From: Clavulina sp. PMI_390
Lineage: Eukaryota > Basidiomycota > Agaricomycetes > Cantharellales > Hydnaceae
Length of the DNA: 64,000 nt
Assembly (NCBI GenBank): GCA_015039315.1
Contig: WIDE01000006.1
Span: forward strand, 366,585-430,584
Reading direction: 5' to 3'
The first letter of the stretch is position 1, and each line of letters starts with the position of its first letter. Made by a program: the position numbers and the translations under genes. Shown piece by piece: positions 36,460 to 44,873 of the stretch. A model generated the notes under the pieces. The model was not told the DNA's origin. It worked only from the letters and a program-made list of their open reading frames with translations, and did no database searches.

Positions 36460-36764
36460 TCATACCGTTGTTCTAGCTCGTCTACGAGAGCCACAACGAC
36501 AGCAGATAATGTCGATGAAGAAGTTCCAAATGGCAAGCAGGACCTAATATCCCATGCGTGATTAGTACCCTAAGCTGCTTGGCGTAAAATTGTTATAGGC
36601 TCACGGTAGTGATACCGCCGATGATGGCCATGAAGACAGACGCGATTGCAGAAATGACGGCCTCAATGGCGCGCCCGACTAAGGATTTGTTGGTGACGAT
36701 GAGCACCGGGACGCGTCGCAGATCGAGTTCACGTTCACTCACTAGCGGAGATAATGCCACCCAT
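36460..36764 (-). CDS. Small Ile-rich/CRCGSRR protein, paralogue B (short tail)
   Basis: The start at 36764 gives MGGIISA. An intron (donor gtgagtg at about 36742) joins IGRAIEAVISAIASVFMAII, GGITT, and a second intron leads to VLLAIWNFFIDIICCRCGSR then RRARTTV and TGA (36460-36462). It is very close to paralogue A, but the cationic Gly/Arg tail is cut short after RARTTV, and the first intron lies inside the GGIISAIG block instead of right after the ATG. The shortened tail may be a recent nonsense change or a true short isoform. A TATA box lies at 36811-36821. Confidence 0.65.
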
Positions 36765-36810
36765 GCTGAGGAACTTGTGGTTTGATGGCCTTCCTTGGCA
36801 CCTTCCAGAC

Positions 36811-36821
36811 GGGCTTTTATA
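36811..36821 (-). promoter_or_regulatory. TATA box of paralogue B
   Basis: tataaaagccc on the minus strand, about 47 bp before the ATG at 36764, which implies a very short 5' leader. A CRE-like tgacgtcg lies at 36858-36865. Confidence 0.55.
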
Positions 36822-36857
36822 TCTGCTAACCGAAGGCTTCACCTTCGCCCAGTGGAG

Positions 36858-37191
36858 TGACGTCGACGCCTCGCTCATTTATGAGTATGCGGTCATCGTG
36901 AACGACGCTTGGCCTTCCCCTGAGTTTCCTCGATTGTCCCCGTGCACTGACCTTGGTTTTGAAATCTTACCCGGCCCTTTATTGTGCTACCTGCTTCCGA
37001 GGCCTCGCCCAGAAGCGTACGGTTTCCGCCTGATGCATAGTGTCAGACGACTGACTGCATTTTTCCTATTCGTACCTTTCAGGAAAGTTCTGGTCATTCA
37101 GCGGAATTCCCAACCCATTTGAAATTTAATCTACGGCAGTTGCGCTCCTATGCAGTGACGTCGTTGCAGGCAGACGCGAGGCATGACGTCA
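36858..37191. promoter_or_regulatory. CRE/ATF-like sites in the B/C divergent promoter
   Basis: Three TGACGTC cores occur in the region between paralogues B and C: tgacgtcg at 36858-36865, tgacgtcg at 37156-37163 and the full palindrome tgacgtca at 37184-37191. They match the ATF/CREB bZIP core known from fungal stress regulators such as Atf1. Binding is inference. Confidence 0.45.
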
Positions 37192-37322
37192 CCGGTCAAG
37201 CGAGTTTGCCCCCGAAGTACAAATACCAGGCAATTTTTCTTTCCTCGACATCGTCACATCGTCCTCATACACAAAACTTCACCCCCTTACCACTATCACC
37301 CATCACCCGCGAATTATTCACA

Positions 37323-37666
37323 ATGGTGCGACCACTCTCATCTTCCCTTCACGAAATTCAAACACTAACTCAACAATCCACCATAGGGTTCCATTATCTC
37401 TGCTATTGGAGGTGCTATCATGGGCGTCATTAGCGCCATCTTCAATGTTATTCTGGCAATCGTCGATGGTATCGTTTGGGTGAGTGCTTATTCCACTCGT
37501 AGTATCCCTCACCACACTCTGAAGCTAACTTTGTCGGTCACAGATTCTCCTGTCCATTTGGGACTTCCTCCTGGACATCATTTGCTGCCGCTGCGGCTCG
37601 CGCCGACGAGTCGGCAGGCGCACCTACTCGCGCCGCAGGAGGGCGGGTGCCACCACCAGATACTAA
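37323..37666 (+). CDS. Small Ile-rich/CRCGSRR protein, paralogue C
   Basis: Same architecture as paralogue A on the opposite strand. Exon 1 is only the ATG (37323-37325), followed by a 61-nt intron (gtgcga...ccatag). Exon 2 from 37387 encodes GSIISAIGGAIMGVISAIFN, then VILAIVDGIVW. Exon 3 from 37544 encodes ILLSIWDFLLDIICCRCGSR, then an Arg-rich tail ending AGATTRY; stop at 37664-37666. Position, phase and length of the start-codon intron agree with paralogue A, which supports both models. A and C differ in most third positions and in the tail, so this is an older duplication than A/B. Retention of intron 1 would give an unrelated short frame. Confidence 0.72.
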
Positions 37667-38576
37667 ATGCTGCTCCAAATCACGTTCCCCATCTCCATGC
37701 TTGCGACACAAATACCCCCACGCCTTATAATATATGTCACCACATCTTGAATGATGATCTGTAGCTATAGTAATATTTAGAGGATAATAAGACTCAATGC
37801 CGACTGCATGACTGTCAGTGATGGTGATCCTCAGCAGCGCATGAGACTGTGCTTCATTGGGAACCATTGACCCTTTTATTGATCCAAAACGGTCTCTTTG
37901 TTTTTGAGCCGAAATTTGAGTGTACGATTGTCCCTGCTCCGATGTTCCTTTCATGGCTCGTCCCCTTGTGGCTTTGTTTCTGGTGAACACGCAGGTTCCC
38001 TGATGCGGATTCAAAACCTATCTAAATCCTTCTTGGCAGTGACACAAACCCTGAGGCGACGGTTGGATTTGGGACTGCTCTCTCTGCTCTATTTGGAGAA
38101 TTGCACGATTTTCCTCTCCTGCGAACCCGTGGACTGGATCCAGGGTCAGCTCAGTGCAACATCCTAACTTAACAAATTCGCCGGAGCTACTAGTCCGATA
38201 ATCTATTCTGCTTTTCTATAACGGCCATGCATATTCCTGCGCAAATTGACGCACAGCAGATCGTCCGGTCAGTCACTAGTTTAGTGGGTGGCTGCGCAGC
38301 TACGGGAGAGAAATCACTCGGGCTTATGTAACGCATCCGCAGACTTTCCCGAGACCAACGACTGCGCTGAAAGCACACTTGTTGGCGGCTTGCAAGAATC
38401 CACCAAGATTGCATTCTCGAGGCGGAATGCCTATTCAGAGCTTGAAGAGGAGTCACTTTGAGTTTAAGAGAGCGCAGCCTGTGCCGCCTCATCACTTGGT
38501 GCTGTGGATGCGCTCCGCAACCCTCTACTTCCCGCATGGGTGGACTACTGCGGCCGGTATGGCGAACGCCAAACCG
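37667..38576. other. Intergenic, upstream of the YGF-repeat gene
   Basis: About 0.9 kb with no supported gene. Open frames on both strands are short and lack start context. The 38190-38618 minus frame (142 codons) overlaps the promoter of the next gene and was not accepted. Confidence 0.4.
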
Positions 38577-38584
38577 CATAAAAG
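38577..38584 (+). promoter_or_regulatory. TATA box of the YGF-repeat gene
   Basis: cataaaag, about 110 bp before the ATG at 38690, with a CA/CT-rich leader between. Confidence 0.6.
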
Positions 38585-38689
38585 GGAGTGGAGCCAGAGT
38601 GTCCCAAGGATTCTTCACTCCACAAGCAAATCAACCTGTGCCTGCCAAGCTCCACACCTCTCCTCGCAACCCAAGCTCGATCGATCATC

Positions 38690-39016
38690 ATGTCTTCTTC
38701 CTACTCCACTGCCTCCTATTCCGAGTCCACTCAATCTCTCGTCTCTACGAAGGCGCAGTCTAAAGACTACTCGCGTGCACTTGCCGAGCTCTCCACTCAA
38801 TACGGGTTTGGCGTCGCTCCTGCGCTCCCCACATCTACTGCTACCACCGCACCTTCTACTTCGTCGTTCTCATCCAAGATCACGAAAGCGGCCGCGGTGA
38901 ACCCGCTCCCCCAGAGCGCGAGTCCCAAAGCCAAAGACTTCCCTCGCGCCGTAGCCGATCTCCAAATGTCGTACGGCTTCCAGGGCGCGCCTGTGCTCCC
39001 TTCCTTCTCGCGCTGA
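38690..39016 (+). CDS. Small two-repeat 'YGF' protein, 108 residues
   Basis: Single-exon gene. The product starts MSSSYSTASYSESTQSLVST and carries two diverged copies of one unit: SKDYSRALAELSTQYGFGVA, followed by PALP (about residues 24-47), and AKDFPRAVADLQMSYGFQGA, followed by PVLP (about residues 80-105). A Ser/Thr/Ala linker separates them. Each unit reads K-D-aromatic-x-R-A-x-A-x-L-x-x-x-YGF-...-P-x-LP. Small fungal proteins with such units exist, but I know no function for them. No signal peptide or membrane segment. The ATG at 38690 follows cgatcatc and a TATA box; an in-frame upstream ATG at 38588 lies too near the TATA box and adds Cys-rich sequence unlike the rest. Confidence 0.7.
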   Translation: MSSSYSTASYSESTQSLVSTKAQSKDYSRALAELSTQYGFGVAPALPTSTATTAPSTSSFSSKITKAAAVNPLPQSASPKAKDFPRAVADLQMSYGFQGAPVLPSFSR

Positions 39017-39658
39017 GCGAGCGAACGATCCATAATTCTTGTTCAAGATTTCGACCTCAGAAGTTTCTCTAGTACAAATCACTAGAGGAGCGGATGAAAT
39101 GGAGTGTATTAGGACGCCAGCCGTACTTGCTTTGCAGGTAAGCATTCATTTCCTTATGCCTCTTTCTGAGCCTGTTGATCTGATTTAGCTCATCCCTTCT
39201 TGCGTTGCAGGCGGCTGTTGCTCCCAAGAAATTCACTATGAGTTTTCGATGAACTCAAACACCCTCCCGGCCTATTTCATAGCAGGTCGAGATGGCAATT
39301 TCGCCAGGGCAAAGCTTGGATTAGTTCTCGCTTGATGAGAGGATGAAGCTCGATTCCCTTCACTGTTGTTCGTTCAGCCTGCCTAGTTTGATTCTTCCCT
39401 GTATCCTTACCTTAGGACCACATAATCAAGGCTTCGTAATTTTTTTTTATTATATCACCTGGGCGAGCTTTCGAGCCAATCTATTCGCAATTGTTCGGCT
39501 CATTTTATCATGCTGACTGGGCGAGTTGCCTACTTTGCCACCACCTCTCAGATCAAAGGGGGACCCAAATGGATTGGGACAATAACAAAAAATGACAGAG
39601 GTGTGAACTGAACCCAGAAGATCTACGAATTCACGAGAAATTACCCATATGATAGCAC
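39017..39658. other. Intergenic, 3' flank of the YGF gene
   Basis: Contains a T-rich run (39438-39450) and no supported gene. Confidence 0.4.
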
Positions 39659-39663
39659 AAAAA
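39659..39663 (-). terminator. RNA polymerase III terminator of tRNA-Glu
   Basis: TTTTT on the minus strand, 10 nt past the tRNA 3' end. Confidence 0.7.
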
Positions 39664-39673
39664 GATAGTTTAT

Positions 39674-39753
39674 TCCGCGACAGGGAATCGAACCCTGACC
39701 TCAGCTGCCCTAATCTTGAGAGAGCTGCATCATAGCCATTAGACGATCGCGGA
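39674..39753 (-). tRNA. tRNA-Glu (CTC) with 9-nt intron
   Basis: 80-nt cloverleaf on the minus strand. The acceptor arm TCCGCGA/TCGCGGA pairs perfectly. The D-loop has the GG pair. The anticodon stem CAGCT/AGCTG is perfect, and the T-arm is CAGGG-TTCGATT-CCCTG. The loop between anticodon-stem halves is 16 nt. Removing AGATTAGGG after position 37 leaves CTCTCAC, exactly the loop expected for tRNA-Glu with anticodon CTC. Read by hand; no covariance model was run. Confidence 0.88.
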
Positions 39754-40505
39754 CTGGATGAGGGAAACGGGGAGACCTTGCACCCTCAATCAGCGCAGAT
39801 TTGCCTTTCTGCGTGGGACGAACTTAGCTAAAGCAGCCTCCGCCTAGAAGTGGAGAACAAGGTTTCTGGTTGCCTCTCCGCTAGTTCATATGAGGGGTCG
39901 AGTATTTCACAAGAGCCTCACAAATTGGTCAAGGTCAGACCTCATGACAGGCGCGTGTTATCAGAAACGCGTGAGATGAGTGGCGCCCTGTCACCTTATA
40001 TTTCGCTTCTTGGGTCCCAGTGGCATGGTCCGGAGGGGTGCGGCCGTGTGCATTCATTCGACCCTTCGAGGACGGCAGGGCAGGGTGATCCGGTACTCGA
40101 AATAGAGTTCAATATGAGTATATGCTTGGGGTCGACTCCGATGACAAGGAGATTGATCATCAATATCCGCTTCCTTAGAGATAGAGGACCAGCTTCCTGC
40201 CACTTTTTGTGTGATTATCAGGTGTATAAAAGCCGCACTCCTGCGAACGTGCGGCCAGCTTCCAAATTTCCCCACACGTAGCAACAACAGCTCACAACAA
40301 ACAGTTCCATCAAGCCCGCCTTCTCCAGCATACACCACCAGCGACACAAAAGCCCCACTTGCGACCAGCGCGAACAACAAGCATTCTTCTGCCACTTATT
40401 AATAATCACCATCTCTCTCCTTCTCGCGTCTCCTGAGCCCTCCTACCCACTGTTAGTCTTACTGCCACCCCCTTGTCCATCTACCACCACACTCTCGACC
40501 ACACA
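39754..40505. promoter_or_regulatory. Promoter and long 5' leader of the 40506 gene
   Basis: A clear TATA box (tataaaag, 40225-40232) lies about 275 bp before the ATG at 40506. The sequence after it is C/A/T-rich and lacks coding character, so a leader of about 250 nt, perhaps with its own intron, is likely. No gene was seen at 39754-40220. Confidence 0.5.
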
Positions 40506-41083
40506 ATGGCTGCTACACTCTCCCCCTCCCTTACGCGTATCTCTAACCAAGGCGCTATTACCATTCAAGATCATCAAAACAACCAGCGACCTCGTGAGTA
40601 CAGTTGCCTACGCTGCTGTGACGAGACTATGCGACTTTGCCCCCGTCGCTAAAGGTGCAGCACTGCTGACGAATGCTCGACTTTTTAGAATTCCAAACGT
40701 CTCCCAGCTCCTCCCCTCCTACTATGAGCAACATGATGCTCGCAAACAACGGCACCCGCTTGGTGCCCCCTCCCCATCGCTCCAATCCCATCAACACGTT
40801 TACCTCCGCGCTTGGCCTTGCCGAGCAGCACCAGCCCCGCCCCATGGATTCCAGACTCGTAGCGGCGACCGTGACCCCTGCGAACGTCATGGCGAGCTCG
40901 GCGGCTACTGCCTCTACTGAGAGTCTCCTTGACGGCTGCGAACTCCGCCCCACGATGAGCTCGGGCAGTGATACGTCGACTCAGGAGGACGGGCGCTTTC
41001 GCGCATTCATGCGCCAAGTGTTCCCTGATAAGCTTATCTACGCTGCGAACAACCCACGCATCTTGCCCGTGATTCATCATTGA
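40506..41083 (+). CDS. Unrecognised 160-residue protein
   Basis: Two exons: 40506-40593 (MAATLSPSLTRISNQGAI onward) and 40689-41083, joined by a 95-nt GT-AG intron in phase 1. The N-terminal two thirds are low-complexity (Ser, Pro, Asn, Thr, Met) and look disordered. The C-terminal block DGRFRAFMRQVFPDKLIYAA, followed by NNPRILPVIHH, is compact and may be a short helix-forming motif. No signal peptide, membrane segment or known domain was seen. The TATA box and long leader suggest regulated expression. The intron's phase and the frame of 130 codons after it support a real gene. Confidence 0.6.
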
Positions 41084-41309
41084 TATTGATGATGTCGTGT
41101 CTGCCTTGTTTGGCCTTTGCATCTTCATGCTGTGTGCGCGCACCACCTCCAAAACCAAAACAAAGCAGCCGTATTTATCTTATCGACCATCTCCCTTCAT
41201 CTCATCCTATCATCTTCCACCTTGCCTGCACATCCCAAATACCCCTTCAGCATCTCTATCCAGCTTTCTTCCATAGCTTTCCTGACCCCACCCAGCTCCA
41301 CGCGCCACC

Positions 41310-41696
41310 ATGCGGATCAGTATAATTTCCAACATCAGCTTCCCCATTGCTATTTATCATGCAATACCTACGACTGCGGTGTCGAGTCCGCCGCCCGCTG
41401 CGCCTCCAATTGCCCGCGTGGTGACGGTTCAACATCAGTCGAGTAACAACAGTCCATTATCATCATTTGGAGACGGCTCATCTCGTCGGTGGTCCACGCT
41501 TTCCATAGCTCCTGCTTCTCCCAAAGTGGAATCTAGCGATAGCGTGCGGTCATACGACTCATGTGAATCTTCGCTCGCCCATGTATTCAATTTGTTCTCG
41601 TTCTTTGGGCGTTCTGCCCATGTACACTGGTGTATACTACGGTTTTCACAAAGTACCACTTCATTTAGCCAAACACTTTCACAAATATACCCTTAA
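41310..41696 (+). CDS. Possible small Ser-rich protein, 128 residues
   Basis: Open frame starting MRISIISNISFPIAIYHAIP in a strong start context (cgccaccATGc). It is rich in Ser and Pro, with RRWSTLSIAP and ESSDSVRSYDSCESS stretches, and stops at 41694-41696. No domain was recognised. It could instead be 3' UTR sequence of the upstream gene. A weak TATA-like tatttatc lies about 140 bp upstream. Low confidence. Confidence 0.33.
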   Translation: MRISIISNISFPIAIYHAIPTTAVSSPPPAAPPIARVVTVQHQSSNNSPLSSFGDGSSRRWSTLSIAPASPKVESSDSVRSYDSCESSLAHVFNLFSFFGRSAHVHWCILRFSQSTTSFSQTLSQIYP

Positions 41697-41893
41697 TTTG
41701 TAACTTTTGTCAAAGTAAAGTCTGAGACGGACAGGTGTTCGTTGAGTTGATGAAGCCATGAACAGACTGTGTTGAGCGGCACGTGACACAGACGCGTTTG
41801 GCTTGCGCGTCGACTTGGCTCTTCGTTTCCAAAGCTAACTCACTGTCCTACCCAACACATCACCTATATCGACCGATCGAAGAGACCAGGACT

Positions 41894-43508
41894 ATGGCTG
41901 ACGTTTACCGAAAATCGGGCTTTGATTTCTCCAATCACATCCGGTACGTGAGCATCGAGCAATGTGGAACGCGGACAGTGGGATGCTGACAGCTTGAACG
42001 ATCGATGTTTCTTCAATTATCATCATATGGAAACACTTGCCTGATACTTGACCTCCCTGGCATTTCCTGAAAACTGGATATCTCATCGTGGACTCAACGG
42101 ATACTCCGTTCGCATCGACCATCCTCGCCACCCGCTTGGCCGTTTCATGACTGTCCCTATCCTCACTGGCACAACACATCTTCAATTTCGACCACGATCA
42201 CCAATGGCTATATTTGTTCTCTTCTACATACCCCTGTCGATCTGCTTCTATCAACATACGACGTGATTCGCCCCCGCACCTCTGTGCTGAACCCTGTACT
42301 TGCCGCTCACTCTGTCGTTTAACTGCACCTTCATTTGCCTCGTACCCCCCTATATGCCACCTTCAAATCCGTTTCTCAAATGTCTACCAGGAACAACTAT
42401 CTTGAGGGGAAGGGCGTGAAGCCTCCGAAAGCGACCAGCACAGGTACCACCATCGTTGGGTGTCTGTACAAGGATGGCATCGTACTCGGCGCCGATACTC
42501 GTGCGACAGAAGGGCCGATTGTCGCTGACAAGAACTGCGAGAAGGTTCGCCCCCGATTCTGTCATACCTAATATACGCCTCACTTCATACACGCCCAACT
42601 AACTCATCCACATAGATCCACTACATCACCGAGAACATCCGATGCTGTGGCGCAGGGACAGCTGCTGATACAGAGTTCACTACCGCCCTCATCTCATCTA
42701 ACATGGAGCTGCATGCACTGAACTCGGGGCGAAAGCCTCGCGTTGTGACAGCCATGACCATGCTGAAACAATATCTCTTCAGGTCAGTCCCCATCTGATA
42801 TTTGCCTCTTTGTTGCGTTCCACATAGTTCTCACTTCCCGCTTCCGTGCTTTCCCCCCGTTCCCTGTATAATGGCTCCCATACAAATACTCCATACCGTT
42901 ATTACTTTCACAACTTTTGGCCCATAGACATCAGGGCCAGATCGGAGCAGCGCTCGTTCTTGGTGGCGTTGATGCTACTGGGCCGCACTTGTTCACTGTC
43001 GCGCCACATGGGAGTACCGACAAGCTGCCCTACGTGACTATGGGGTCAGGAAGCTTGGCCGCGATGGCAGTGTTCGAGTCACAATGGCAGAAGGACCTGG
43101 ACGTATGTGGCTTCCTTTTCCCTTGAAGTAATGCCACCTTGTATTGACGCTTGGTACTTCTTCCGACCCTGGACCTCTCGGACAACACCATACTCTTTCG
43201 TTGGCGCTCCATGCTCTGATTCATCCTCTATACAGCGCGAATCCGCCATTAACCTCGTATCTGCTGCTATCTCTGCTGGTATCTTCAACGATCTCGGGTC
43301 CGGTTCCAACGTAGATGTGTGCGTCATCACAGCAGAGAAGACTGAGATGCTGCGCAACTACGTGATGCCCAACGAGCGTGGCCTCAAGGAGAACCAGTAC
43401 CGCTTCCGCCCGGGTACGACGGCAATCCTGAAGGAGAGCGTGCGGAAGTTTGAGGTGACGGATGAGGTCGTAGTGCCCACTGGTGCGGAGGCCATGGACA
43501 TCAGCTAA
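41894..43508 (+). CDS. PUP1: 20S proteasome subunit beta-2 (trypsin-like)
   Basis: Catalytic beta-2 subunit of the 20S proteasome. Exon 1 (41894-41943) encodes [17 protein letters not shown]; a 447-nt intron, unusually long for this window, joins it to exon 2 at 42391 ([18 protein letters not shown]). The propeptide ends at Gly, and the mature N-terminal nucleophile Thr follows in TGTTIVG. Then come [93 protein letters not shown] and [13 protein letters not shown]. The gene ends AEAMDIS. Other introns: about 42545-42616, 42782-42928 and 43102-43235. It is complete by comparison with yeast Pup1. A false start at 42382 inside the long intron's end would give MSTRNNYL. Confidence 0.92.
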
Positions 43509-43960
43509 ATGGCATCTCCGATCCTTCGACGTCGTCATGCCCGTGGTATATTTTGTTCAAAATTTTGTATAATGCATGATACTAAAACCTCATCTCTTGC
43601 TCATTGAGCACCTGTGCTACGAGTGAAACGGCGACCATTGATAAATGAGAATAAGCTGACTACAGCCGGAGTTCCGAGGGCAATCATACTAGGAGAAGGT
43701 CGTATACCACACAGGACCCATAAGATATAGCTTCAATGGGCTGTTAGCGGAACTAGCACGCAAACCGTACCATGGCCACAACCTGAGTATATCTAGGACT
43801 TGAGACGACTAGAAGAAACTACTGGATCTCCGAGCATCCGGAATTGAGCAATACAGGAGATGATCACGATTGTGCTCCAGAATAATGCGTTTCAGGGCGA
43901 ACAAGGCATATTGGCGAGAGGACAGATGAGAGGGAAGGAGAAGGGAAGGTCAGCTCTTGA
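43509..43960. other. Convergent intergenic region
   Basis: 3' flanks of PUP1 and of the minus-strand gene ending at 43961. Nothing else was recognised. Confidence 0.4.
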
Positions 43961-44873
43961 TCACCCCGACCACCTAAGTGACACTGAATCCTGGGTCGTA
44001 GGGTCGGGTGATGGCGACAGATTAGCTGGCGGCAGCTCACATGTCTTATGTGTCTTTTTAGTTTTTCGAGATCGGGATTTCTTTCCGGCTTCGCTCTTCT
44101 CGCGCGCTACCAGTGCCTGAACATTTGATTGAAGGTTCGTTTCAATAGTTATACAAGCAGTATTGGTTAGCTCACCACAAATTTTAGATAAAATCGTTCG
44201 TATGGGTCTGGAATTCGTACATCAAGCCGCGTCTCATCCCACTGACGAGCGATGCGGATGGAACCCACATCCCCTTCGTTGCCTGTAGGCCAGCGGTCAA
44301 GATGTGGGCTTGTCTATATCGGTTAACTCACGACTTACGGGAAATCTTTGCCATTCGTAGACATTTGTCCCGCCGCCTACCTTCTCCGGGACTGAAGAGA
44401 GTAGGTCTTCTACGGGGACGATCAAGGTGAGGAAACAAACGGAACAATACGGTACAGTAGTTCATGTTACCTTTCTCGGACCTGATTTGGATTATGACGA
44501 ATGCGGGGCAAGCGTTGGGTCTTGATTTGGAATGTCAAATTTTGGCGGTCTTCGAAGCTTTTTTCTCCTGGTAAGCATAAAAGCGTTAGTTGCGAGCTAT
44601 CTTTAGCTTTGTCAAAAGCTGTAGCGGGAAAGTCGCACTTTGGGATAAAATCCAGCTGAGGACAGCCTTGCGAGTATTGAGGTGCACGGTAGGAAGAATA
44701 TGGGCGGGAAGGGCGAGAAGAGGTTGCTTCGGGTCGAGGTGGATAATAACTTTGGCTGGTTCGCGCTTTCTTCTCAGGTGGATTGGCGTTCTATGAGAGG
44801 CCTCGAGAAAAATACAGCAAGGATTGGAGTACTGGGTCTCGGGGAGCTCTCCCTTGCCTTCAGGATACGCCAT
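43961..44873 (-). CDS. Unrecognised protein with a basic C-terminal tail
   Basis: Several exons show coherent frame, although the 5' end is unsettled. From about 44800 to 44490 one frame reads NPPEKKARTSQSYYPPRPEA, later QLDFIPKCDFPATAF and FEDRQNLTFQIKTQRLPRI. The next exons give EDLLSSVPEKVGGGTNVYEW, then (after a good gtgagt intron near 44330) NEGDVGSIRIARQWDETRLD, VRIPDPYERFYLKFV. The last exon, from about 44118, gives ALVAREKSEAGKKSRSRKTK and ends LRWSG at 43961. The ATG at 44873 (MAYPEGKGELPE) is the best nearby start, but its splice into the NPPEKK frame is out of phase by eye. I do not recognise the family; the basic tail suggests a nuclear or nucleic-acid-linked protein (inference). 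Confidence 0.45.

Noticed and set aside
37667..38618. Minus-strand frames overlapping the YGF-gene promoter
   Set aside because: They cover the TATA region of a better-supported gene and show no protein-like features.
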